Positions 11,242 through 22,281 of a stretch of DNA of 64,000 bases are shown here, piece after piece (within the stretch, counting starts at the first letter, position 1; the number at the start of each line of letters is the position of its first letter). Made by a program: the position numbers and the translations under genes. Under the pieces are notes generated by a model. The model was given only the letters and a program-made list of their open reading frames with translations, did not search any database and was not told the origin of the DNA. Source of the DNA: Lyophyllum atratum (taxonomy: Eukaryota > Basidiomycota > Agaricomycetes > Agaricales > Lyophyllaceae); NCBI GenBank assembly GCA_014905825.1, contig JACGCN010000003.1:372001-436000 (forward strand), read 5' to 3'.

Positions 11242-11823
11242 ACGGTGGAATCATGTCCGCCAATATAGATGGTTCAGCGACGTCATCGAGTCGGTAGCGG
11301 GGATCTCCTAGCTTTGAGCGTCAAACGAGGGAAGGACGGTCAGCGTAGCCTAACAAATGCTGCAGTCTAACTGAAAAAAACAGTCAGGCGAAGAAGCAAT
11401 CTGCAACGTCGCGGGTTGGTGTCATGAGAACCCGAGGCAGACAAAATGTACACTGACCTGTCTGACCACATACGGCAAGATGGACCATGAGGTCGTGGGT
11501 TATATATCAACCATCGAATAGAGAAAACTTGTTTAGCGAAGGCTTAAGCGGACTCAGATGAGACTTGCATGTTTCATAAGTGTTTGTAGAAGGTGGTTTT
11601 ATCAAATAATACGCGCAAGGGAGGCTCGGCCTGCAGCTCAACCATCGGGCGTCACGGTGAGTTGAGTGCGCTTCGCCGTTCTCCACCCTATTCTGCCGCT
11701 GAGATCCAGCGCGGATCAACTACTTTCCGTGCCCATGGAACACGAGAGACCAAGCGACCAGCCCACGCATTGACATGTCAGCCTATGTCAGCGTTACCGC
11801 CAACACTTATCTAAGCGAAAAGG

Positions 11824-11830
11824 TATATAA
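11824..11830 (+). promoter_or_regulatory. TATA box of secreted-protein copy B
   Basis: TATATAA at 70 bp upstream of the ATG at 11900, identical in context to copy A. Confidence 0.6.
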
Positions 11831-11899
11831 ACCCCCTCTGCAACTCCCGGATTCCTCAGAGCCGGTCTCTTTACAACAAACAACCACCCAACTACCATC

Positions 11900-12227
11900 A
11901 TGAAATTCTCCTCTGCTATCCTTTTCACCCTCCCTGTCGTCCTCTCCAGCTGGACCGCGTTGGCTGTGCCCCGTCAGCATCACCACCAGCCTCAGTCTGT
12001 CGAGGGCCGCGATCTCGCGCGTCTTACCGCGAGCAACCTCGTGGCACGTCATGCTGCGGAGTGGGAGATATACCAAAGGGATTTCGAGCCCGAGACCCTC
12101 AACGCGAGGCGCGCTTGCAGGACTACCAGGGACTGTAAGTTTATGTATTTCCTCTCATTGACTTCCGATGTTAAATTCATCCTTCGCAGGCTTGGGACAG
12201 ATCTGCATGGGCGGAACCTGCAAGTAG
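11900..12227 (+). CDS. Small secreted cysteine-rich protein, copy B
   Basis: Two exons (11900-12134 and 12190-12227) with a 55-nt intron encode a product almost identical to copy A at 9513-9840, with the same signal peptide, HHH segment and C-x5-C-x4-C-x4-C tail. Residue differences in the coding exons are very few (for example Gln-Pro-Gln instead of Gln-Thr-Gln after HHH), while intron and flanks differ a little more. Both copies keep start, splice sites, cysteines and stop, so both appear functional. Transcription runs outward from the palindrome centre. Promoter and 5' leader are part of the duplicated arm, so the copies probably share regulation. Confidence 0.8.
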
Positions 12228-12537
12228 ACGATGGCGCCTGATCAACGTCGTGAGTACACTCATCACTGCTACCTTGTATCCTCACTTAATTGTTTCTTGT
12301 CAGATCTAACTGGTAGCGATTCAGATATTTGGTAGTCGATGTATGTCTGTGACTGCGTTGTAGCCGGTGGAATGACGAACGTTGTGTTGCCGCGATATTT
12401 TCTGAGTCTAAGTGTTGAGCGCTGGCAATAAGTTCTGAGAGCTATGATGACCGTATTACCTCTCAATCATACTTCGGAACGTCCTTTCATCCACTGCCAT
12501 GCTAGCCAAATACTAGACATCGTTACGAGTTGCAACC

Positions 12538-13069
12538 CTGTAGAATCGCAAAGCTTTAAATTTGTTTGAGCAAATTCCGACCATAGCTGAAATGTGATCT
12601 ATACAACTCCGCGACGTTGATCATTTCGGTAGCGAAAAGGTAACGATTCACCAGCATTACCATTGAGGACCCACTGCATCAATCTCGAAGCAATTGACAC
12701 CAGAAGCTCCTCGACAAGCCAAAGCCCAACATGGTGAACGATACCCCAAGAGGCAGAGTAGCCGTCTACCGAATTTAACCCGATGCGCGACCTAAGTAGG
12801 AGCAGGTCCGAAGAACACGGATTCCTGAGCATGGGCGTTGCATCAAGTTCGGTTGAGCACACTCGTAGAATTCCAAATACTGGGCGCAGCCTGGCGCAGC
12901 TCACTATTCAAGCTGCTTATAGCCAAAGCACAGAGAAGCATGAAAGCTAGCTCGACTCCGTGAACAAACCGCGACTCGAATTTATATTATGCGTGAAACC
13001 CGACTCCCTAGGCAATGGCATCGTTATAAAAGCAAAAAAGAGAAGTAGCGTATGTACGCTTCACCGTTA
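12538..13069. other. Spacer between the inverted repeat and tRNA-Lys
   Basis: No supported gene; only short unconserved open frames. Confidence 0.4.
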
Positions 13070-13155
13070 GCCCACCGCGAGGGTCGAACTCGCAGCCTTC
13101 AGATGCCACTGCCTAGGTAAGAGTCTGACGCTCTATCCGATTGAGCTAGGCGGGC
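13070..13155 (-). tRNA. tRNA-Lys(CUU), intron-containing
   Basis: Same 86-nt gene as at 8422-8507, with the same 13-nt intron and CTT anticodon. The flanks differ, so the match is the gene itself and not a larger duplication. Confidence 0.95.
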
Positions 13156-13499
13156 TGTGTATTTCCCGCCGTTGTATCCAGTCCCGGGAGCTGGACAGAT
13201 CTGTCCTTGCATGATGCATCTAGCAAGCCGTGAAGTCGTGCGCTGCTAGTATCGCTGTGCGGCGTGCCGGATTCTGGGAATCATCAGCTCCGATGTGTGG
13301 CGCTACTCACCTAAATGGGACACGTAGTTGAAAACACATGCCAGCTGTCGGTCGTTGCAGAGTACGAAATCATACGAGTTAAGCCCATAAGCCTTGCAAT
13401 AGATGAATTTAGAGTGACACATTTCTTTTCCCTCTTCTTACCTCACCACCTATGACAAGGTCATTGCAAGCACGAACTGGAGCGCTCTCTATCAATGCT

Positions 13500-15310
13500 T
13501 CACCACCGCATCCCAACACCCCTCCCCGCCTCCACACAATCTCCCACACTTACTCCGCCCACGCCTGCCCCAACCACCTCCATCCGCCCGCGCCAGACAC
13601 CCTTCTTCTCTTCGGCTTTCGCCTGCAATCCTTCTCTACTTTTGGCCCCTTCTTCAAGCACCGCACGAAGCTCTTTCATGCGCTGCACATGTCCCACCGT
13701 TAGCGTAGGTATGCACCGCTCATGGCGCCACACACGCCACGCCACCGGCTGTGGCAGCTCCCGCTGCAGCGCCTCCCCAAGATGCAACAGAACACGCTTA
13801 CACAGGACCTCGTCATCGCTGGGGAGAGGTCCCGGGAAGGGGCCGCCGAGCATTACAGTGATCTTTGTGTGCTCCTCCTCGGCTTGAGAACCGGCGGGGA
13901 GCGCGCAGGAGTCAAACACGGCCCCAAGCACGCCTAACGGGGATTCGGACCCCGCATCGGTGAATTTGTCAGATGGCGGTGGATATCCGTTGGGCGACCG
14001 TGGGACAAGGTATCCGAAGCCAGGGGGGTGTATCGTGTGCGGCGGAGTGGCGAAGATGAGGGAGAGGACGGTGACTGAGGAGGCGGGGTTTGCGGTGAGA
14101 TGGGGGAGGGCGCGGGCGTGTGAGGATGGTGGAGGGAGGATGGAATGGAGAACCGGGAGCGGGAGGGCGGACACTATGTGCGTAGGATTTAGGGTGCGTG
14201 TTGCGGTGTGAATCTAGTTAGGGCAGGATTTTGGACAAGGAACGATGTAGACAGAATAGCCGTTAACTTACAACTAGAGAGTCTTCCGCGTCCTCGCGCA
14301 TCTCGATCGCAGATACCTCCTCCCCCGGTGGTAGCTCGACATTCGGTCTGGCCTCAAGCGCCTTTACCAATGTGTCGGTAAGTGTCTGCATGCCCCCACG
14401 GAACGAATACACCGCTACGCCGCGCATTATTTCTTCCACATCTCCGAGATCATACACCTTCTTCTGATTCTCCTCGACTTTTTTAACCTTCCCAAGACCC
14501 CACATCTGCTTAAGGATCCCAAGAAGAACACTGCCATTTCCCTTCTCTTCCAAACCAAATAAAGAAGGAAACGCTGCACGGACGCTCAGGCCCCGCGCGT
14601 CCGCCGCGTATACCCCGTGGCAAAGGGCGCTGCCCAGCACACGAGCAACTTCCGGCCCAAATCGGCGCGAGAGAAACGCATCTAGCGATTCATCGTGGAT
14701 GTCCTCCTGGTAGAATTCATCCAGACCCTCTTCGCTTGGGCACAAGATACGGTTCGGCTTGCGGAAAGGTTCACGGAGAACGGCTGGGAGGAGTATCTTG
14801 CGCAGTGGGGATCGGAGCAACGCGAATGGTGAGGATGGGATAGCCGTCAGCCCAGTTTTCAAGGAGGGGGTATAAAGGAAGCGCGAGCGGGCGGCTGGTG
14901 CTGTGCGTGGGGTTGTGAGCAATGCAGGCTGGAGACCGAGCAAGTTGATCTGTTGGCAGAAGGTTAGGTTAGGGTTAGCAGTGAAATTGATTGTGGAGCA
15001 GCTGTCGAGGAGATACTGAGAAACAATCGAGATAACGGAGACTCACTAGCTCTAAGACGGATTTCGATCCAGGTCGTAGCGTACGTGGGCCAGCTTCGAC
15101 CGTTAACGTTGGCGACGACGGGTCAAGGCTCGGTTCGTGGTTCCTCCCAAGTTCAGGCTGAATTTGCTCGCTGCGGACCCACCCACCAAGCCGGCTCTGC
15201 TTTTCGAGCAACGTTATACGGGCATCTGGAAAACGATGTGAAAGGTGGAAAACCGATGAGAGTCCCGTCAGCCCGCCGCCCAAGACTGCAATTTGTCGTG
15301 GCGGCATCAA
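13500..15310 (-). CDS. HEM14: Protoporphyrinogen oxidase (mitochondrial heme synthesis)
   Basis: Oxidises protoporphyrinogen IX to protoporphyrin IX with FAD, the penultimate heme step, at the inner mitochondrial membrane. Exons 15047-15310, 14272-14949 and 13500-14213 join in frame to about 551 residues, normal for the family. The N-terminus MMPPRQIAVLGGGLTGLSS is the FAD Rossmann motif (GGGLTGL). ERRFG-like and chamber-forming segments follow: LSRRFGPEVARVLGSALCHG, YAADARGLSVRAAFPSL and YSFRGGMQTLTDTLVKAL. The C-terminus has VVGAGVGGVSVGDCVEAGR, the second FAD-contact motif. Introns are 97 and 58 nt. No presequence is obvious; fungal and animal enzymes often lack a cleavable one. Appears intact. 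Confidence 0.93.
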
Positions 15311-16403
15311 GACTGAAATCCGAACTCCGATACCTCATTCAGATTTTCAACCTCCGCGGACTCTGTCCTCTCCACCGTGACCATGATTGTTTCTTGACCG
15401 TCCCAGGATGGTCGCTCGACGCTGGTCACCGTGCTAGGCCAAGTATATAACTATTTGGAGCTTACCCGTGTTATTTAACGTTACCGTAAGTCACTCCATC
15501 AGCTCACTCGGCACCAACTGGACTGCTGACACCCTGCAACAGGTCGAAGGTCGCTTTAACGTGTGGTTTTGCATGCATCTGCAGTTACTTCGCATATTTG
15601 GGAATATCACGCCGCAGTATCTGTGAGAGTGCAATCTATACATGGCTCCGCGAGTTTTGTACGAGTACTACGCTGGAGGTGAGTACAAGCATTCTTCCTT
15701 GGATCTGTAGGTTTTCGTAATATCTCATCCGCCTTTCCGAATAAGTTGTTGTCTATTACTATCCCATCGCCTCTAGATTGGATTTTACACTTGACCATGA
15801 CCTCCCTCTTCAAATACGCTCCTTTGGCATAGCTAGCCTCGAACATAGTATCGACATCAGGGACGAGGCCGGTATCCGATGGCTTCATCGTCGTGCACGT
15901 GTCTCCAAGAGAAAAAGTTCGAACGCTTTAAGGATTATGTTGGAGGCTGCCAGGTGTTTTCGGTCGCTCGGCTTCTTGGGCCCTGCCATTGCCTTCATAT
16001 TACCTGATTTTGTCAACGCTCCTCTGTATCACTTCGTCTCCTCCATTTGTAAACTTGTGTGATCGGTTACGCAAATCTGCATTACCCTTGACCAAGTAGT
16101 ATCATCGAAGTCGTAAGAGTTGCGAGGAGCGAGAAGCGGTGAGATCTGGAGATGAGCGATCCCGTATGCATGTAGCACAGCAAATGTTTAGCGAGGTAAC
16201 GAAAGCGGTTGTCAGAAAAGACGTCGATATAGCTAGTGGTCTCTGGTCTCGTGAGGATTCGTAATGTCCGAGTAAGTGGCAAGTATTTCGTAAATTGAGG
16301 CTTGTCCCTCCGACTTCAGTCCAGTTCCACTGACTAGTATCGCTGTAGGTAGATGACAGAAAAACCGGCGAAACCGCATGCGAGCGGAGGCAAGTAGTTC
16401 AAG
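15311..16403. other. Intergenic, no supported gene
   Basis: A short open segment starting ATGGCTCCGCGAG at about 15641, followed by a GTGAGT site, could be a tiny first exon, but no continuation with a recognisable motif was found. Confidence 0.35.
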
Positions 16404-18529
16404 TTAATTGCCCGAGCCTGCTGGTGGGCCGACCTCTTGGTAGATAGATCCTACCTCTGCGACGACCGTGTGGATGCTGGGCCGTTCTGTTGGCTCAAAC
16501 TTCCAGCAACGAAGCATAAGCTTCCACATCTTTCCACATCCTACAATTCTCGTTTGGCAACTCCCGGAACCGTTTGGTCGGGAAGCCGGGAGTCTCACCA
16601 TCGCAGATTTTCTTCCGAAGCCAATTGGCATCTCTGTAAGCAATGTGGTCGAAGGGGTCGGCGGCGGCGATCAGCTGCAAATCGAAAATTAGCGCATTGA
16701 TATCGAGATGTCTTTTTCCGGATGCACCTCGTACGCAACACTTGCGAATGAGTAAATGTCGGATTCAGGTGTCGGGGCAGTAGTAGCACGTAACACTTCA
16801 GGAGCTGACCAGGCTTGTTTTGGGGGCCTGTGTGCAGGAACCCAGGTTCAATCAAAAAGGACAGTTTCAACCGGAAGTCATACCTGCTGCCTGTGTATGC
16901 GTCGGTTAGAAGATGAGAAATGCCAAAATCACTCAGGCTGGCGTTCAGATCGTCGTCGAGCAGAATGTGGCTCTAAAGTTGTAATCAATTATGATCACGA
17001 GTGTAAATAAGAGGCATCCTTACCCCTCTAAGACTCCCATGGACAACTGGCGCAGGCTCGAATGTATGAAGATACTCCAGGCCGCTCGCGACGCCCATAC
17101 TGGGAATACGGAATCAGCGACGGGTACTGAATAAGCTAAACTGACGAACAGCTGCACAAAAATCTATGTAAGAACATCGCAAAAGGTGGTCTGACGATAT
17201 GACGAACCATTTTCAAGATATCCGCCTCCGGATGTGCATGCCGGTAGTTGCGAGCATCGCGATTCTCCATCCATGGCGACACCAAGAAAGGTAATTCGTC
17301 TCGGGGACGACAGCAGCCAAGGAACGGGATGATGTTTGTGTGCTTCAGCTTACCCCAGATCTTCGCTTCACGATCAATTCGCTGAGGGGTCGATGAATAG
17401 GACAGGAAGCAGTACATGAGGTGAACGGAACATACATCGAGAACACGTGTGATCTGATAAATCTCCTTTATTTTCAATCGTTTGATTGCGACCATACGAT
17501 TCTCCCTAAAGCCTCGGTATACATCCGAGTTTTGGCCAGACGAAACAGGCTTGCCATAAGTCATGGTGAGTTCGGAGGAGTCGATACCAAGCGGGGGATA
17601 TTCGCCTTCGTACTCGCTCAGCGCTTTGAGAAGTTCTTCACGAGCTTTAGTTACGAGTGGATCCTCCTGTACCCCTGGCTCGTTGATTCGAAGCTGCTTG
17701 GAATTAGTTCTCCAGACGAGGTGGTAAAAGTGATAACGCGCGCACCTGCTCCACAATTTGACCGGTCGAGGATCTGGGTATGTCGCCCTCTGCTGTCGGG
17801 GCGGGATCTGTACCCTGAGTTTTATGTAGCCTCAAGGTACCCGCTGCATTGTTCATCGAAGTCGCATCTGCTTGAGCATCATTGAGTTGTGCCTGTGCCA
17901 TCGCGGCAACTAAGGTTAAGGTTTGCAACCCAAAGTCACGCTTGAGACTACGTTGAGAAAGGCGCAGGACTTTGACTTGGTACATGGATGGGACTTACCA
18001 TCTCCACTGTCGATTGCTGCACAATTTGCCGCTCGAATGAGGCAAGATCCGCCTGCATTCGCCGCTTATGGGTAAACCTATCCCAGTAGTTAAACTGCGC
18101 ATATTGCTTCAAGATAATCTCGATTGCTTTGAAAAGTCTGTCATCGATGTTAGTTGCCCATTGACAGGATGTATCACAGAAAACACCTACCCTATAAACT
18201 GCACTTGCAATTTGAAGACCCTGTGGCATTCAGGTAAGAAGATCGAGTCTTTCAGCCAACTACTGACCTGTCGAACACCTGTTTATGGGTCTCTGTGCCG
18301 TCCCCAAATGCATAATCGAACATATCTTTATACGTAGCCGCCGTGTCCTTGCAATATTGCGCAAGCGCTCGGACCTGTTGTTTGTTTACGTGTATCTCCT
18401 AGTCAACGAAACACAGTTTGAGAGAGATCTTTGTGGGAACCCAGTTCCACGCACACGAGCGCATTCGAGTATGTTGTTTGCGATACCAACCGCTACGCTA
18501 GCGGCAATATTTATACCGAAATCTGCCAT
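16404..18529 (-). pseudogene. Helical N-domain plus pseudokinase, broken by 10-bp duplication
   Basis: The N-terminus MADFGINIAASVAVGIANN and several short exons (LAQYCKDTAATYKDMFDYAF; LFKAIEIILKQYAQFNYWD; KRRMQADLASFERQIVQQ) form an all-helical domain. A TKL-like kinase fold follows: glycine loop GKPVSSGQNSDVYRGF, beta-3 lysine in MVAIKRLKI, REAKIWGKLKHTNIIPFLG, then VVHGSLRGSHILLDDDL, LSDFGIS and WSAPEVL. The catalytic HRD Asp is Ser (HGS) and the HRDxxxxN Asn is His, so it is a predicted pseudokinase although DFG is kept. In the C-lobe a direct 10-bp repeat (16521-16540 on the plus strand) shifts the frame just before MWKLMLRCWKFEPTERPS. With one unit removed the frame is continuous to a stop at 16404. 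Helical bundle plus pseudokinase recalls the MLKL layout, but that is architectural similarity only. Some N-terminal exon borders are uncertain. Confidence 0.6.
16521..16540. repeat. 10-bp tandem duplication in kinase C-lobe
   Basis: (C/T)TTCCACATC-type 10-mer present twice in a row (cttccacatc, tttccacatc). It disrupts the reading frame of the minus-strand kinase gene exactly where the conserved C-lobe helix begins. Confidence 0.8.
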
Positions 18530-19118
18530 CTTGGGGAGGAATAATTGAAAGTCGTGGATAGATAGTGAGATGTGGTGTTAGGAGCCGTCAAGAGGATACC
18601 AACGGAATAATCTGTAACTCCCACCCCCCATTTATACGGTTTCAAACCTTCGTGCTTTCGAATTGTGGGTCCATGGTTTACATACAATGTAAATCTGACA
18701 TCTTTCATCAGCAAGTGTCTGCCAAATGGGGAAGATCCGTACGAGCAGCCTGCCTCATTGCAACTTTACATCGTTCTTATCCACCTCTTCTACTGTGGTA
18801 GAAAAATGTAAGGGTGTCCGTTCCGAGAGTGCTCGCGTGCGATCTGATGTTTGAATGCAGCTTCACCGACCACTGTATGGATGCCTGTGATTGCTGCGCC
18901 CTTGAGTATTCATTTGAGCTCGATTCCGATGGAGCCCGTTACAAGGGATGAAGTGCGTAGGGAAAGATCTCGCCATCGATACGTTGATGCCACGGAGGCA
19001 GAAGGGAAAGATTCAGAAGGCGCGGAAAGGAAGTAGACGCGCCCACATAAGAAGGCACATGATGCGCGGCCATCCGCATGCAGGGCGGAGCAGCCAGGAT
19101 CCCGGGAAATGAGCAAGC
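18530..19118. other. Spacer between two kinase relics
   Basis: No gene supported. Confidence 0.35.
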
Positions 19119-20650
19119 TCATATGAATCGTGTAGCGATGACAGTGGCCAAAACAAGTAAAAGGTTGTTATAGTCCATGCCAAACCTCCCATGAAGTCCG
19201 GTTGTTGGAAGGCCACTCAAACCATAATATGTCCGGCGGTCCTTGGCTTCGGCGGCGTTGGCGATTATGGGAGGAAGGTATCGTGGTGGAGGTGGTGAGA
19301 AAGGAGTTTCAGGCGGCTGCAGGGTGCGTTCATGATAGAGGACGGCGTTAATAATTGTTAGCGAGAGAGGGCGACTGCTCAGGTCCTGAGAATGGGTGAC
19401 GGAATCCATCCATGATGCGGCAGACCGTGCATTCATCACGCCTTCTGGCAACCGCGACACAATCTGATCGATTCGCGGACGTGACCTGGATTCCTTGCGC
19501 CAACCGTCCTCCATCAACATCCATAGACTGTCTCTGAGCGCCTTTTCAGTCCAAGGTGCACTCGACCTAGGAGGCTGTCGCCCTCTAGCTCTGACGATAT
19601 TGATCACGAGCGATATTCGAAGAACGGAGTGGATCCTGTAGAAATCTACAAGTCTTAAGCGAAGGTACGAGAAGGAACCAGATGTAGAAGATGTTACCTC
19701 GTAACATGCACATGTGGGTAGCTTTGTCGCCTAGAGGTTCACGTAACTCGGGAGCCTGCCCTCGAGTCTTCACTCCCTTCCCCGCGGGGGACGACTGTGA
19801 AGTCCAGTGGAGAATCTCTGAATCAGTCACAGATGACAGGCGAAAATCGGCCACGCAAGCTCGAGCTGAGTCAGTGACGAGGATATTTGCCTTTTCCGCT
19901 CGTCTCAATACTGAAAGACCCGCAAGAAATGGACACCCGCAAGCACCCCTTTCAGGTCCCCGCGGATGACCTTGTTTTAATGGAGATACTGAGTGCCTGC
20001 CGCTACGTCTACGCAACTGCCCAGCGTAAGAGCGTGAGTCAGGGGAAGCTTGAAGACCTTGACATACCAGAAGAAGTCGGCTCGCCGTTGTATTCTTCGC
20101 TAGATACTTATGGACATGTCCGCTCTCTATCCACGGAGATACAAAGCAAAACCTGTAGCGAAGGCGACCCAGACCCATGAAAGGAAGAAGGTTTGGATGA
20201 GCGAGCTGGCGCCAAAGAATAGCTTCTCGAGAATATCCCTGAGTTGGGGGTTGCGTGTAACGTCAGCTTTCCGTTGGTTACAAGCGATGGTACACTTTTT
20301 GCACGGACCTTTTTGAGTGATTCGACTTCCGCGCGTTCGTACACCCTGATCATCTTGAGGCATACCACTCGACCCTCAAATTTACCCTTGTAAACATCTG
20401 CGAACCCGGCGCCTGCTAACAGGCTCCTCGCGTATTAATTCAGTCCCCCGAGCTCAAAATCTCTTGGATAGAGATCTGTTAACTCAGACAGCCTCTTCAT
20501 CGCCACAATCACGTTCCCTGGGCCATCGTGAAAGCTATCCTCGTCGAGAAGCTGAAGGAGAAATCAATGACCTGTAGCTCAGAGGGTACGAGAGGGACAT
20601 ACTGCCTGAAAGATGTCTAAGAGAGCCTGCGCGTTCGAGCAATTGACAGG
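19119..20650 (-). pseudogene. Decayed TKL-type protein kinase with C-terminal membrane segment
   Basis: Fragments line up as one Agaricomycete kinase: AQALLDIFQALLDEDSF, then AMKRLSELTDLYPRDFELGG, the glycine loop GAGFADVYKGKFEGRVVCLK, EAILWRQLAHPNLLPFMGLG, FVSPWIESGHVHKYLAKN, a catalytic loop VIRGDLKG, KANILVTDSARACVADFRLS, the activation segment QAPELREPLGDKATH, STGSTPFFEYRS and WMLMEDGWRKESRSRPRIDQ, ending in a hydrophobic tail NNLLLVLATVIATRF. Lesions: a TAA before the glycine loop (about 20437-20439), a TAA just before the catalytic loop, HRD/HGD altered to RGD, DFG altered to DFR, and a frameshift between FFEYRS and the next helix. Together these make a working kinase very unlikely. Confidence 0.75.
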
Positions 20651-21303
20651 TCACAGCATCTTTGGACAGCCGCGTCATAGGTGTGGTAGAATGGGACCCT
20701 GCGCATATATGGGATGACGGTGGATGGCTCCGCGAGAGAACAAAGCCATTTCGGTATGGGTAGGACTGGGACGCTGAGAGTAGCAACCGTTGATCGTTAT
20801 CCAATTAAATGGAGGTACCAGGGAGTGTCCCCCGAAAAACCGCTTTTCACGGGGTTCTGAATGGTCCAATACGGTTGGTGGGATGTCTTCCTCTATGATT
20901 TGCTGGTGTGGCTCCAGAATTCTCGTTGTGACTTATCCCTGACTTGTTTCCCTGAGTTAGTTAACGACGCGCCCCATCTAAACTCGTCCCCCCGTGCTAT
21001 TGGTACGACGCAAGCTGCAGCTGAGCGTGAGCAGGCTGGTGACGAGTCTAGGGTTTTTACAGGATAATCATTGTCAATAGCACCAGAGTGGAGAGGTCAG
21101 TCGCTAGTGAATTCGTCGACCAGCCCAGGCAAGAGAGGAGTTTACAAAGTACGTGGTCACGGCAATCGGACAATGGCCCGGGAATGTCGGAATCCATACC
21201 CCTTCGAAACAAACACCCTCCAACATCGGCATCCTAAGTATGGCACACTGACGTTTTCAACTTTCTGGAATCTCAAAGCTCTACCGTTAACTCCTGCCAA
21301 ACC
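20651..21303. other. Intergenic, no supported gene
   Basis: No coding region or RNA recognised; presumably contains the promoter of the ZIM17-like gene. Confidence 0.35.
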
Positions 21304-21969
21304 ATGCTGCCATCTCGTCTATTCCGCAACACCGGCCTCTCCCCAGCGCTGCGTAGCCTCATAACCCCGCACTCATCCCTCTCACCAACTGTCACAGTCC
21401 AGCTGCGTCTGCGCCTCGGGGTACTACCCGGGTCGCTCAACAATGCCTACTCAACAGCACCTTCTTCCTCGGCCCTCCCACCGGCACCACGAGTGCCCCA
21501 GCCTCTCAAAAGTACCGAACCCGTGAAGGAACCTACAGTCGGAGAGACCACGACGGCGGGGACACTTGCGCCGACGACGACGGCGCAGCCGCTGCCCGAG
21601 GAGGTCGAAGCGCGCTTGTCGATGACGTTCACATGCACGGCGCCGGATTGCGGCGAGCGTTCGACGCACCAGTTCTCGAGGCGCGCGTATGAGCGCGGTG
21701 TTGTGCTCGTGCAGTGCCCGGGGTGTAAGAATCGGTACGTCATCACATTCGTTTCTGTTCTGTTCTGTTCTGTCTTGTTCTTTTATGTTCTAGCACCATG
21801 CTGACTCTTCCTTCGATATAGGCATCTCATAGCCGACCATCTTGGCTGGTTCAAGGAGGACACGAAAGAGGGGAAGCTACCCACTGTCGAGGATATCTTG
21901 CGTGAACGGGGCGAGACCGTCCGCCGGGGCAGACTCGATGCAGGCGGGGTCGTCGAATATTCCGACTAG
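21304..21969 (+). CDS. ZIM17: DNL-type zinc-finger protein, mtHsp70 escort factor
   Basis: Two exons (21304-21734 and 21822-21969, intron 87 nt) give 192 residues. The N-terminus MLPSRLFRNTGLSPALRSL is rich in Arg/Ser and fits a mitochondrial presequence. A Pro/Thr-rich linker leads to the zf-DNL domain: MTFTCTAPDCGERSTHQFSR, RAYERGVVLVQCPGCKNR, then HLIADHLGWFKED. Two CxxC-type zinc sites (CTAPDC and CPGC) and the DHLGWF motif define the Zim17/Hep1/Tim15 family, which keeps mitochondrial Hsp70 soluble and active in import and Fe-S protein maturation. The intron falls exactly between CPGCKNR and HLIADHL. Intact; convergent with GRX5 downstream. Confidence 0.93.
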
Positions 21970-22281
21970 AATCTCTAGACTAATTTTACTTGCGTACTTG
22001 GAGCCGTTAGGCCTAATTATAATATACCAAGTGCGTACTCCTAAATACATACAAAATGTTAGTGATACTCTATACTGACGAGCGTGTGTTCGACTGTTTT
22101 TGGGCATCCGTCACCACTAGCTAATGCAATACCAAGATATAAGTAACTTGTTGATATGTCAGAGGGACGAGTGTTTGTTGATCGAATGTCAGAGGGACGA
22201 GTGTGAGGGTTAGGATCGTAAGGTATGAGGAGGGCGCGGGGGATTCAGAGAGCTCGTGGTCCAATGTTCGTCATGCTGCGA
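21970..22281. other. Convergent 3' intergenic region
   Basis: Holds the 3' ends of the ZIM17-like and GRX5-like genes; a 19-bp direct repeat (TGTCAGAGGGACGAGTGT) occurs twice near 22157-22203. Confidence 0.5.

Larger units (their letters stand above)
11617..12537. repeat. Right arm of the ~0.92-kb inverted repeat
   Basis: Near-identical reverse complement of about 9215-10134, with the inner boundary at GCGCAAGGGAGGCTCGGCC and the outer boundary near CGTTACGAGTTGCAACC. It contains the second copy of the secreted-protein gene. Confidence 0.9.
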
